DNA of 42,129 nt from CAZEMR01 sp964513465 (GCA_964513465.1 CAZEMR010000023.1:1-42129), one strand, 5' to 3'; positions 25,871 through 33,790 are shown, numbered from the stretch's first letter. A program made the numbers and translations. Notes: generated from the letters alone by a model not told the origin.

Positions 25871-25929
25871 GCAGAGGGCTAAAGCCCTCTGTTGCAGCTC
25901 GCATTCGGATAACCTCCTCGCAATAACGG
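25871..25929 (+). repeat. Composite palindromic repeat, copy 2
   Basis: Hairpin CAGAGGGCT-AA-AGCCCTCTG (25872-25891), then the same tail as copy 1 (TCGCATTCGG, TAACCTCCTCGC). It runs directly into a second hairpin. Confidence 0.8.
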
Positions 25930-25942
25930 GCTTTAGCCCGTT
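25925..25942. repeat. Second hairpin AACGGGCT-TT-AGCCCGTT
   Basis: Perfect 8-bp arms joined by TT, overlapping the end of palindromic copy 2. It lies 36 bases beyond the 3' end of the RND pump gene and could cap that transcript, but no T-run follows. Confidence 0.6.
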
Positions 25943-25977
25943 GCCGGATAAGCGCTTGCCAAGTAGTTGAATTCCCC

Positions 25978-28900
25978 TCAATCCTTCTTTACGAATAGCA
26001 GAAGCAGGGCCGGGATGACGAATATCGTGAAAAACGTCGATATGAACAGCCCCGACAGCACAACGCTGCCCAGTCCGCGGTATAGCTCCGAGCCGGCGCC
26101 GGGCGCCACTACCAGCGGCAGCATCCCGAATATTGTGGTGAATACGCTCATATAAATCGGGCGGATGCGGCTGCGCGTGGCGTCGATCACCGCGGCGCGG
26201 CGGCCCATGCCCTCGCGCATGTTGTTGATCGACTGGTGGATTATCAATATCGGATTGTTCACCGTCATGCCGATCAGCATTATGAAGCCGAGCATTGTCA
26301 TTATATCGAAAGGCGTATCGGCGATGAACAAATCCGCCAGCTTCAGGCCCACAAATCCTCCGGCCAGGGCGAACGGGATGGTGAAAAGCACAATCAGCGG
26401 ATAGAGGAAATTTTTGAAAATCACCACCATAATTAAATATAAAATCAGTACGGCGAGAATGAAATTCCACTTCAGCGCCTGCTGGGTTTCGGTGAATTTG
26501 CTTGCGTTGCCGCTGCTGACGATGTCCACATTTTCGAGGCGGCCCTCCGAGCGCAGGCGGGGCAGGATGTCTTCGTCCACGATGCGCATGGCCTCCTGCA
26601 GCGGCACCTCCATCGGTGGGGTGATCTCGAGCGTAACCGTCCGGCGCGTATCAAGATGGCGTATCTGCGTAAGGCCGAATGTGCGCTTAAGATCGACGAG
26701 TTCGAAAAGGTGGGTCGATTTGCCGCCGGGCAGCGGAATTTCGCTGTTATATATATCCTCGGGTGTCATCATGCTGCTGCGCGGAACCTTAATTACAAGG
26801 TCGATTTTCTTGCGGCCTTCCTCTTTGTAATCGCCGATTTTGCGGCCGTCGAGCATGACGTCGATCGTTTTGCCGATGTCGTCGCTGGTCATCCCCACCG
26901 CGCGAATGCGTTCGCGATAGGGCACAAAGCGGACTTCGGGATATGATACGTCGAGATCGGGCACCGCGCGAATCTGCGAACTTTTGATATGCTTCGGGAT
27001 TTCGTCGTTCATCAGAATTCCGGCCACGCGCAGGATGTCCTCCTGTTCATACCCGCTGATGTCGAGCGAGACGGTGCGGGCGCGCCCGAGGCGGTTCTGG
27101 AATATCCCGGTCTGCATACTTATGCCGAATACACCGGGATAGCTGTTGGCCACCCGCGAGAAAAGCGGCACGAGGTCGCCGCAGCGCTCCTCGTCGGTCG
27201 ATTGGGCGCCGCAGAAAATGAGGTCCTCGCCGCCGACGAAGAATGTATATTCCACGGGCGGGAAGCCGTCTTTGGCGACGCCGAAATGCGGCTCGATCTG
27301 ATTATAAAATTCAGTGGCGATTTGCTCGCGCTCTTCGTAGGATGTGCCAGCCGGAGGAATCAATATATTCAGCAGAAAATTCATATTCCCCTGCGGCAGG
27401 TACTCCATGCGCGGCATCAGAAGCCAGGTGATAGCTACCGAAACAAGGAAGAATCCGAGCACTACCGCCAGCCGGGATTTCCATGTGCGGACAGCGGATT
27501 CCAGCAGCGATGTGAATTTATCGAGTATATATATACTAATTTTTTGCAAAAATGAATTAATTCTTTGGCGCCAGGGCGCAATCTTATTTTCTTTGATAAA
27601 TGCTGCTTCCTTTGGTGCAAGCAGAGCGGTCAATGTCGGTACCACCAGCACCGATGCGATCAGGCTCAGGAATATCGCGGCGGATATGGCGATTGATATA
27701 TCGCGGAATAGCTGGCCTGCCTCCTGCTGCACGAATACCACCGGCAGGAATACGGCGATAGTAGTCAAAGTCGATGCCAGCACAGCCGCCCAGACCTCCG
27801 AAGCGCCCCGGTGGGCTGCCTCGGCGACCGGCCGCCCGAGCGACCGGTGGCGGTCGATGTTTTCGATTACTACGATGGCGTTGTCCACCAGCATTCCCAC
27901 GGCGAATGAGATACCCGCCAGACTGACTACATTCAGCGACAGCCCGAGCGAATACATCACCGAAAATGTGCTGATCGCAGTCACGGGGATGACGAATGCG
28001 ATGACGACGGTCGAGGAAATATTCCGCAGAAATACGAACAACACAAATATCGCCAGCAGACAGCCGATTATGATGTTGTCGGTCACGATCGAGAGCGCCG
28101 CCAGCGGGTAATCGCGCTCGTCGTAAACAATCTCGAGATTCAGCCCGCGCGCGGAGAGAACGTCGCGGTTCAGTTTGTCGATCTGGTTCTGCAGCCTATC
28201 CGTAAGGTCGATGATATTGGCGTCGGCCTCGGCTTTGACGCCGATGTCCAGTCCGCTGACGGTCTTGTGCCAGCGGGAACTGCCATCATTTGTATTAACC
28301 AGCCGGTATCGTGGGCTTTTGGCTGCGCGTGCGGAATCCTCCGGCGCGAGGTCTTTCATGCGGTCGAACCGGAAATATGTCTGCAGCCGGGCAATGCCTT
28401 CCTTCACATAAGCAATATCGCCCACGCGGACTGTGCGGTGGCTGTCGGACCGGACGACGACGCGCTCAATATCCTTCGGCGAATTGAACTGGGCGGTGGT
28501 GCGCACGCGGTAATCCTTTGCGCCGACCGGCCTTATCCCCGCCGAAATATTCTGATTTTCATTTTGTAATAAATTAATTAATTCCGGGACTGTGATTCCG
28601 TAAGATGCCATTTTGTTAAAATCAGGGATCACCTCCATCTGCGATTTTGCGCCGCCGAATATTACAATATCCGCTACTCCAGGGGTGCGCAAAAGGTAGG
28701 GCAGCAGCTCGTCTTCGAGGTATGAGCGGTATGAATTGATAGACCGCGCGTTCGAATCCGAGGTGCTGAGCACCATCCATATTTTGGGCGCCTGGGCCTC
28801 GCCGGAACGCTTCACCACCGGGTTCTCGACATTTTCGGGATAATATGGCACTTCATTTAGCTTATTTGATACGCGATTCATCGCCTGGTCGATGTCGGTG

Positions 28901-29193
28901 CCGATGCGGAAGGTGAGCATCACCTCGCCATAGCCGTTGTTGGCCGAGCTTTCCATTTCGACGAGATCCTGAATTCCGCGGAGGACTTTCTCCTGCTCTT
29001 CGATAATCTCGCGTTCGACTTCGTGCGGGGTGGCGCCGATCCATTCGGTGTGCACCGATACCATCGGCTCATCGACCGATGGGCTTAGCTGATAGGGCAT
29101 GTGAAAAAAGCTGATTGCGCCGAAAATCAGAATAAAAAATATCCCTACGAATACCGGGATCGGATTGCGGATAGATGAATCAATCAGGCTCAT
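25978..29193 (-). CDS. RND-family efflux pump inner-membrane subunit
   Basis: 1071 residues with the RND layout: TM1 (VFVGIFFILIFGAISFF), a large periplasmic domain, TM2-TM6 around residues 360-520, a second large periplasmic domain and TM7-TM12. TM4 has SFAVGMLVDNAIVVIENI: the first of the two AcrB proton-relay aspartates is kept and the second is Asn. TM10 has MLIGMTVNNPILIIHQ, with Asn where AcrB has Lys940. This VDN/VNN combination points to a non-AcrB subgroup of multidrug or lipid-type RND pumps; the substrate is unknown. It begins 4 bases after its adaptor gene. No outer-membrane TolC-like gene is adjacent, so that part must come from elsewhere. Confidence 0.93.
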   Translation of the reverse strand: MSLIDSSIRNPIPVFVGIFFILIFGAISFFHMPYQLSPSVDEPMVSVHTEWIGATPHEVEREIIEEQEKVLRGIQDLVEMESSANNGYGEVMLTFRIGTDIDQAMNRVSNKLNEVPYYPENVENPVVKRSGEAQAPKIWMVLSTSDSNARSINSYRSYLEDELLPYLLRTPGVADIVIFGGAKSQMEVIPDFNKMASYGITVPELINLLQNENQNISAGIRPVGAKDYRVRTTAQFNSPKDIERVVVRSDSHRTVRVGDIAYVKEGIARLQTYFRFDRMKDLAPEDSARAAKSPRYRLVNTNDGSSRWHKTVSGLDIGVKAEADANIIDLTDRLQNQIDKLNRDVLSARGLNLEIVYDERDYPLAALSIVTDNIIIGCLLAIFVLFVFLRNISSTVVIAFVIPVTAISTFSVMYSLGLSLNVVSLAGISFAVGMLVDNAIVVIENIDRHRSLGRPVAEAAHRGASEVWAAVLASTLTTIAVFLPVVFVQQEAGQLFRDISIAISAAIFLSLIASVLVVPTLTALLAPKEAAFIKENKIAPWRQRINSFLQKISIYILDKFTSLLESAVRTWKSRLAVVLGFFLVSVAITWLLMPRMEYLPQGNMNFLLNILIPPAGTSYEEREQIATEFYNQIEPHFGVAKDGFPPVEYTFFVGGEDLIFCGAQSTDEERCGDLVPLFSRVANSYPGVFGISMQTGIFQNRLGRARTVSLDISGYEQEDILRVAGILMNDEIPKHIKSSQIRAVPDLDVSYPEVRFVPYRERIRAVGMTSDDIGKTIDVMLDGRKIGDYKEEGRKKIDLVIKVPRSSMMTPEDIYNSEIPLPGGKSTHLFELVDLKRTFGLTQIRHLDTRRTVTLEITPPMEVPLQEAMRIVDEDILPRLRSEGRLENVDIVSSGNASKFTETQQALKWNFILAVLILYLIMVVIFKNFLYPLIVLFTIPFALAGGFVGLKLADLFIADTPFDIMTMLGFIMLIGMTVNNPILIIHQSINNMREGMGRRAAVIDATRSRIRPIYMSVFTTIFGMLPLVVAPGAGSELYRGLGSVVLSGLFISTFFTIFVIPALLLLFVKKD

Positions 29194-29197
29194 GATA

Positions 29198-30241
29198 TTA
29201 CCTTGCTATATCGATCAATTGGCCGTCGGTCAGGAAACGATTGCCGCGCACCACAACTTGTTTATATTTATCGAGTTTCGGCGATTTAACCTCAGCGTCG
29301 ACGCCCTGGTAAGAAACCACCTCGACCTGGATTTCGCGCGCATTTGAGCCATCGATCGCATATATATAATAGCTGTCGTTGCGGGCTACGACTGCGTCGC
29401 GGGGCACGATTACTGATTGCCGCGGTTTGCCGCATTGAAGCGCAACGTTCACCTCCATACCAGCCGCGAGATTCATTGTATTATCCACCCGTATTTTGAT
29501 TGGATATGTCCGCGAATTCGCATCGCCGCGGGGTATTTTCGCGAATACCCTGCCTTCGAATGTCCCGCCGTCTGTTGTGATTTTGGCGAGGTCGCCAACG
29601 GATACCGAAGCGAATTTGCTCTGGGGCACATTGCAGACGATGTCGATTTTGCCTGAAGATGCTATCACTGCGGCGGGTGTGCCCGGTTCGAGCCAGCAGC
29701 CTGTGTGCGTCAATTTCTTCAGGATGATTCCGTCGAATGGTGCGCGGAGCGTCATTTTGTCGAGAATTAATTTTGCGCGCTCGCATTCCGCTTTGAGTTT
29801 TTCGGCTGCGTGGGCGCATTTCAGGTATTCCGTCTCGCGGATTCTTTTTTCGCGCTCCGGGACGTCTCCGGCGATGTATAAAGTATCGTATCGCTCGAAT
29901 TCCCACTTACGCAGGCGGGCGTCTTCTTCGGCGGATTTATACATAGCTTCGAGCGCGGCGGCATCCTTTTCGGCAATGTCGGAGTTGAGCGAAAGCAGCG
30001 CTTCGCCGCGGCGGACTTTATCGCCCTCGTCGAAATGAATTTTATCGACGACTCCGCTGACCTCGCAGGCCAGCCCGGAGATTTCGGGGAATTCGACCTC
30101 GCCGGATAATTCGAGCATAGGCGCGACGGAGCTGCGCGAAACATCGGAAACATAGACCCGGACAGGGTTCTGGGCTATGGCCGGAATGGCCTGAAAATAT
30201 GTGATAATAATCAACGCAAAAAGGCAAGCAAGCTTTTTCAT
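29198..30241 (-). CDS. RND efflux periplasmic adaptor (membrane fusion protein)
   Basis: 347 residues. Signal peptide 1-23 (ends PAIAQ). Order of domains: beta-barrel start (MLELSGEVEFPE), lipoyl half (GVVDKIHFDEGDKVRRGEAL), alpha-helical hairpin (~95-165, rich in A, E and K), second lipoyl half (LRAPFDGIILKKLTHTGCWLEPG), beta-barrel (VGDLAKITTDG) and membrane-proximal domain. It has no lipobox Cys at the signal cleavage site, so it is not an obvious lipoprotein. It links the RND pump encoded 4 bases downstream to an outer-membrane channel. A well-formed promoter sits about 35 bases upstream (30276-30304). Confidence 0.93.
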   Translation of the reverse strand: MKKLACLFALIIITYFQAIPAIAQNPVRVYVSDVSRSSVAPMLELSGEVEFPEISGLACEVSGVVDKIHFDEGDKVRRGEALLSLNSDIAEKDAAALEAMYKSAEEDARLRKWEFERYDTLYIAGDVPEREKRIRETEYLKCAHAAEKLKAECERAKLILDKMTLRAPFDGIILKKLTHTGCWLEPGTPAAVIASSGKIDIVCNVPQSKFASVSVGDLAKITTDGGTFEGRVFAKIPRGDANSRTYPIKIRVDNTMNLAAGMEVNVALQCGKPRQSVIVPRDAVVARNDSYYIYAIDGSNAREIQVEVVSYQGVDAEVKSPKLDKYKQVVVRGNRFLTDGQLIDIAR

Positions 30242-30275
30242 TCGGGATAAATGAAATATGAGGAATATTTATTAG

Positions 30276-30304
30276 CAAATATATAAAAAAATTTATCCGG
30301 CAAA
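30276..30304 (-). promoter_or_regulatory. Bacteroidota-type promoter for the efflux operon
   Basis: On the minus strand TTTG (30304-30301), 17 bases, TATATTTG (30283-30276): full matches to TTTG and TAnnTTTG, with spacing on the short side. Predicted leader about 30 bases. Confidence 0.55.
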
Positions 30305-30489
30305 AATATTCAGATTGAAAAAATTAAAGCGGAATCTGATTTATAGGGATTGTATTATGCTGCGGGTGCTCGTATTACATCAGGCAGCCAGCCCGCTATT
30401 ATTAAATAAAATATATTGTATTAATTAATAAATATATATATTGCTTGCGCTTCGATTAATTCATTGTTCAGAAAAATTGGTATGCCGCC

Positions 30490-30945
30490 ATGAAAAATGC
30501 CCTCTTTCTCCTGATCGTCATTGTATTCTCACTGCGGACTGCAACCGCGTCGTCGGATAATTACGCCGGAATTTCATCCGAAAATTATTTTATCGAAAAC
30601 AAAGGCCAGTGGCCCGCCGAAGTGCTCTGGCTGCACCGCGCGCCGGGCGCCGATATATGGATCACACGATCCGGCGCCGTATGGGATTATCCCAAAATCG
30701 AAATATCGTCCAATCCGGCCTCGGGCAGCGTTGCCATCGAAATCCGCTGCGGCGGGAATATGAATTATGCGCTAAATATATATACCCCAACCGGAATTGG
30801 CTTGCAAAACCATCGCTGGCGCAGCGATTCCGCCGCCGAAAAAAGCATTGAGTTCGACATGAGCAACTATCAGTCGGGGGTTTACTATATCGTGCTGAAT
30901 GCAGGAGAATCCATATTTACCAAAAAGTTGGTGATAATCAAATAA
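30490..30945 (+). CDS. Very short T9SS cargo, probable internal-deletion remnant
   Basis: 151 residues made of three parts. Residues 1-20 are a signal peptide (MKNALFLLIVIVFSLRTATA). Residues ~32-67 contain YFIENKGQWPAEVLWL and GADIWITRSGAVWDY, the N-terminus typical of large secreted SBBP-repeat/DUF7948-type proteins that usually exceed 500-1000 residues. Residues ~69-151 are a T9SS type-A sorting domain (SSNPASGSVAIEI..., SGVYYIVLNAGE, KKLVIIK). The whole central body of such a protein is missing, yet the frame is intact. It may be an in-frame deletion remnant still exported, or a genuine minimal cargo. It stands alone, between the efflux promoter region and a methyltransferase gene. Confidence 0.75.
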   Translation: MKNALFLLIVIVFSLRTATASSDNYAGISSENYFIENKGQWPAEVLWLHRAPGADIWITRSGAVWDYPKIEISSNPASGSVAIEIRCGGNMNYALNIYTPTGIGLQNHRWRSDSAAEKSIEFDMSNYQSGVYYIVLNAGESIFTKKLVIIK

Positions 30946-31107
30946 CCCATGTATTTCGTTTCCGGGACTGCATTCAAAAAAAATCGATTATCTTTATCGC
31001 ACCGGCGAAGCGGCTTAATAATGCCCCGGGCCCAAGAAAAGGTGTGTTTTGCGGACATAATATTTTTTTGTAATTTCAAAATCTTATTAATTTAATCCGG
31101 AAAAAGA

Positions 31108-32076
31108 ATGAAACAGGAACAGCTCCGCAAAATGCAGCAGATAATCAGCGAGGACGGCGACTGGTCGGCGCATAATATATGGCTTGGCGGTAATAATTAT
31201 ACAATCAAAGACGGCATTGTCAACGATGAATATAAATTAAAGAGGGTTATCAGCAATATCGCAGATTTTGCCGGAGGCGATTTCTCCGGGCTCCGGATAC
31301 TCGATCTGGCCTGCCTCGAGGGACTGTTCGGCATCGAGTGCGCGCGCCAGGGCGCCAATGTTACGCTTCTCGACGCCCGCCCGGCCAATCTTCGCAAAGT
31401 GGAATTCACAGCCGAAGTGCTCGGGCTAGATAATATTGAAATTGTTGAGGACGACGTCAGGGCGATTTCCCGCGAAAAATACGGAGAGTTCGACGTGATT
31501 CTCTGCTTCGGGATATTCTATCACCTCGACAAATCCGACCTCTACCCCTTCGTACAGAGGATGTATGAAATGACGCGCGGCTTTGTATTTTTCGATACTC
31601 ATATCACATTTGCGCGAAAGGAATCATTCAGTGCCGGGGGCCGCACTTATTACGGCGAAAGCTATCTGGAGCACCGCTCCGACGCCAGCGCAGAAGAAAT
31701 CGAGAGCGATCTATGGAAATCCATAGATAATCCCCGCAGTTTTAATATGGAAAAAACCTCGCTGCTGGAAATGCTTGCCGATATCGGGTTTACATCCGTC
31801 GCCGAATCGCTCGTTCCGTATGATCCAACTAAAAATCGATACCGTGTATCGCTTATCGCCAAAAAAGGCGCCCCGGTCGAGGTCATCTCTGCGCCGCGCC
31901 TGAGCAGCGAAAAGACCCCCGGATTCACAAGATTCACTCTCGGCAAAGCGATGACAGAGGCAATTGCTAAAGCAAAAACAGACATGATATATAAATTTAA
32001 AATCAACAGCCCCGCATTTGTCCGCAATTTTTACAAAAGGTATATCAAAAAAGGCGGCAAATACAAAAAAGTATAA
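31108..32076 (+). CDS. Class I SAM-dependent methyltransferase
   Basis: 322 residues. A Rossmann-type methyltransferase domain spans about 40-190: motif I ILDLACLEGLFG (64-75), acidic end of beta-2 in VTLLDARP, motif II-like VEDDVRAI and motif IV-like FDVILCFGIFYHLD. The fold resembles CmoB/DUF1698-like and Methyltransf_11 proteins, but the substrate is not identifiable. The C-terminal ~60 residues are basic (KRYIKKGGKYKKV at the end). It is transcribed toward a beta-propeller gene, with just one base between the two stop codons. The 162-base upstream gap is AT-rich with no clear promoter. Confidence 0.85.
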   Translation: MKQEQLRKMQQIISEDGDWSAHNIWLGGNNYTIKDGIVNDEYKLKRVISNIADFAGGDFSGLRILDLACLEGLFGIECARQGANVTLLDARPANLRKVEFTAEVLGLDNIEIVEDDVRAISREKYGEFDVILCFGIFYHLDKSDLYPFVQRMYEMTRGFVFFDTHITFARKESFSAGGRTYYGESYLEHRSDASAEEIESDLWKSIDNPRSFNMEKTSLLEMLADIGFTSVAESLVPYDPTKNRYRVSLIAKKGAPVEVISAPRLSSEKTPGFTRFTLGKAMTEAIAKAKTDMIYKFKINSPAFVRNFYKRYIKKGGKYKKV

Positions 32077-32077
32077 T

Positions 32078-32977
32078 TCACACCAGAATTATATCGTTCA
32101 CCTGGCCGGCGCCCTCGAGCTGGTAGCTGCGGATTAACCGCCACGGCTCGTCGGCTTCGAATACGTGCACCGCGCCGTCGAGGTCTTCGCGGTGGCGCTT
32201 GCTGCGGTCGGCCATCTCGCTCGATCCGACCCAAAGCTCCGAATCGCCGACTGCGATGCCCCGCGTCCAGTCCTGCACGTGGAATAATTTCTCGCCTCTG
32301 GCTGCATCATATACATTGCCCTCGAACGAGCTGCAAACCAGCAGCCGCTCGCCCGCAGGCTCGATGTCGTGGGTGTGGCGGATGCCGTCGAGTTCGATTA
32401 CCTCGCCTTCTTTGCGGGCCGGTATGACGTCCGGGGGGTCTTCGAGACTGCCCATATCCAGGCGGATAATCTCGGCGGGCCGCTCGCCGCGGTTATTCAG
32501 GCCGATCAGCAGCTCGTCATCGCCTGCGTGGACGGCGTTGACGTGGTTGATGTCCTCGCGTTCGGTGCCGATATTGATAGTAGTCACTATTTCGCCGGCG
32601 ATCAAATCGTAAACCGGCACCCGGTTGAGGCCGCAATCGGTAATGAATACCGTATCGCCGGTGATGGCAATCTGGTGGACGTCGTGTACGTCGCGGATTT
32701 CGGCGATTTCCTCGGAGCGAAGGCTGTCGGGGTCAATAGCGTAGAGCTTCATATCGGTGGTTGGCTTGCCCTTTTTGGGAGTGCCGAGCCGCTCGCGCGA
32801 AGCAGCGATCACACGGCCTGATTTCTCGTGGAAATCGATGCCGAAGAATCCCATGCCTCCGCGGCGGAATATCCACCATCCCCGGCGCCGGGGCAGCGCC
32901 AGCCGGACTTCGCCTGTGCGCGGATCGATGCGATAAACGCCATTACTTGTGGTTATAAATACTTTATTTCTGTTCAA
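32078..32977 (-). CDS. Uncharacterised cytoplasmic beta-propeller protein
   Basis: 299 residues, no signal peptide or membrane segment. Repeated blade-like units are visible: NKVFITTSNGVYRIDPRTGEV, IAITGDTVFITDCGLNRVPVYD, VNAVHAGDDELLIGLNNRG, HTHDIEPAGERLLVCSSFEGNVYD and WTRGIAVGDSELWVGSSE. The recurring Asp/His before each strand (DVHQ, HDIEP) suggests a six- or seven-bladed propeller. The function is unknown; I do not recognise a named family. It converges on the methyltransferase, with a 1-base gap between stops. A possible -7 element lies at 33010-33017. Confidence 0.75.
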   Translation of the reverse strand: MNRNKVFITTSNGVYRIDPRTGEVRLALPRRRGWWIFRRGGMGFFGIDFHEKSGRVIAASRERLGTPKKGKPTTDMKLYAIDPDSLRSEEIAEIRDVHDVHQIAITGDTVFITDCGLNRVPVYDLIAGEIVTTINIGTEREDINHVNAVHAGDDELLIGLNNRGERPAEIIRLDMGSLEDPPDVIPARKEGEVIELDGIRHTHDIEPAGERLLVCSSFEGNVYDAARGEKLFHVQDWTRGIAVGDSELWVGSSEMADRSKRHREDLDGAVHVFEADEPWRLIRSYQLEGAGQVNDIILV

Positions 32978-33009
32978 AATATTTTGCAGATTTATTTATA
33001 TAAAGAAAA

Positions 33010-33017
33010 TAAAGATA
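33010..33017 (-). promoter_or_regulatory. Possible -7 element for the beta-propeller gene
   Basis: On the minus strand TATCTTTA (one base from TAnnTTTG) inside TTCGTATCTTTA, giving a leader near 28 bases. The same 12-mer occurs upstream of the M16 gene. The -33 element is not clear. Confidence 0.35.
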
Positions 33018-33051
33018 CGAAATTTCCTGAAAATCGCATTTCCGCGGCCAT

Positions 33052-33086
33052 AAAAAAAATCCCCGCTCGCGGCGATTGCGGCGGGG
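33052..33086 (-). terminator. Second terminator downstream of the mS38-like gene
   Basis: On the minus strand CCCCGC (33086-33081) pairs with GCGGGG (33066-33061), followed by A and eight Ts (33059-33052). It is GC-rich and lies about 80 bases beyond the 33168 stop. Confidence 0.7.
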
Positions 33087-33121
33087 GGATATATTTATCG
33101 GCGCGATTTGGCGGGAATAGC

Positions 33122-33159
33122 AAAAAAGCGCTGTGCACATAGTGGCATAACGCTTTTTT
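33122..33159. terminator. Bidirectional terminator hairpin
   Basis: AAAAAAGCG (33122-33130) pairs with CGCTTTTTT (33151-33159), and TGTGC with GCATA extends the stem with one wobble. It has T-runs on both strands. It lies 8 bases past the stop of the mS38-like gene. Confidence 0.75.
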
Positions 33160-33167
33160 AAATAAAA

Positions 33168-33260
33168 TTATTTCCTTTTCTTATGGCGGTTCTTGCGGAG
33201 ACGTTTTTTCCGCTTGTGGGTAGCCATCTTATGGCGTTTTCTTTTTTTTCCACACGGCAT
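33168..33260 (-). CDS. 30-residue AURKAIP1/COX24 (mS38-like) basic protein
   Basis: On the minus strand ATG at 33260 to TAA at 33168 encodes 30 residues, 18 of them Lys or Arg. It starts MPCGKKRKRHKMATHKRKKR and ends in a run of Lys/Arg/His. This matches the tiny AURKAIP1/COX24-domain proteins annotated in Bacteroidota, whose mitochondrial relative mS38 is a small-subunit ribosomal protein. It is therefore probably ribosome-associated. A perfect TAnnTTTG (-7) lies upstream at 33297-33290, and two terminators follow, so it is its own transcription unit. It is short enough to be missed by gene callers. Confidence 0.85.
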   Translation of the reverse strand: MPCGKKRKRHKMATHKRKKRLRKNRHKKRK

Positions 33261-33289
33261 ATCGCACCTTATAGAATTGTTCGAGAAAT

Positions 33290-33297
33290 CAAATTTA
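33290..33297 (-). promoter_or_regulatory. -7 element for the mS38-like gene
   Basis: TAAATTTG on the minus strand, a full match to TAnnTTTG, about 30 bases before the ATG. No convincing TTTG lies 17-20 bases further upstream. Confidence 0.45.
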
Positions 33298-33377
33298 TTC
33301 GAATATAACGAAAAATTTGCTTGCGTAGATAATAATTAACGAAACATCGGCGAAAATAATGTAATTCGCCCGGCCGC

Positions 33378-33407
33378 GGCGAAGAGGAATTAATCCTCTT
33401 CCTCGCC
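33378..33407 (-). other. Hairpin across the 3' end of the HU gene
   Basis: GAAGAGGA (33381-33388) and TCCTCTTC (33394-33401) pair around the TAA stop of the HU gene; GGCG/CGCC extends the stem across a 2-base bulge. There is no following T-run, so it may protect the mRNA end or aid termination. Confidence 0.35.
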
Positions 33408-33698
33408 GTAGTGAGCTTTCATCGAATCGTTAACTTTGTTCAGGAAATCGGGCGACGGTTTGAATACCGGAACATAGCGTTTCTCCAGCGGCACGAGGTC
33501 GCCGGTTTTGGGGTTGCGCGCCATGCGGGGCTTGCGGCTTTTGTGCTTGAATACGCCGAATCCGCGGAGCTCTATGCGTTTGCCGCTTGCGATTGCCGAT
33601 ATTATGCTCGAAAAAACTCCGTCCACCACTGCTTTGGTTTCGATTTTGGTCAGCCCGGTAGATTTTGCAATTTCGTCTACGATATCTGCTTTAGTCAT
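33390..33698 (-). CDS. HU/IHF-family DNA-binding protein
   Basis: 102 residues when started at the ATG at 33698 (MTKADIVDEIAKSTGL), the normal HU/IHF N-terminus. The open frame extends 14 codons further to 33740, but those are not HU-like. GGGAT lies 6 bases upstream of the chosen start. The body shows the family signature GFGVFKHKSRKPRMARNPKT, with the Pro-tipped DNA-bending arm around RNPKTG. The C-terminus has a short acidic tail (EEED) not usual in E. coli HU. It bends and compacts DNA as a dimer. It is divergent from uppS; both have their own promoters in the 180-base gap. Confidence 0.95.
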   Translation of the reverse strand: MTKADIVDEIAKSTGLTKIETKAVVDGVFSSIISAIASGKRIELRGFGVFKHKSRKPRMARNPKTGDLVPLEKRYVPVFKPSPDFLNKVNDSMKAHYGEEED

Positions 33699-33760
33699 AA
33701 CTATCCCAAATTTTGTTGAAAAAATACATATCTCATTCAATTGTTACCTAATTGAGAAGA

Positions 33761-33790
33761 CAAATTTACAAAACTGTTTCGAAAAACAAA
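33761..33790 (-). promoter_or_regulatory. Bacteroidota-type promoter for the HU gene
   Basis: On the minus strand TTTG (33790-33787), 18 bases, TAAATTTG (33768-33761). Full matches; predicted leader ~55 bases. Confidence 0.65.

Noticed and set aside
25682..26470. 262-codon open frame on the minus strand
   Set aside because: Mostly overlaps the RND pump gene in another frame and runs through the intergenic repeats; the RND frame carries the family motifs.
30358..30429. Short ORF beginning ATGCTGCGGGTGCTC (23 codons)
   Set aside because: No ribosome binding site, no neighbours that need it, and AT-rich codons at the end; not supported as a gene.
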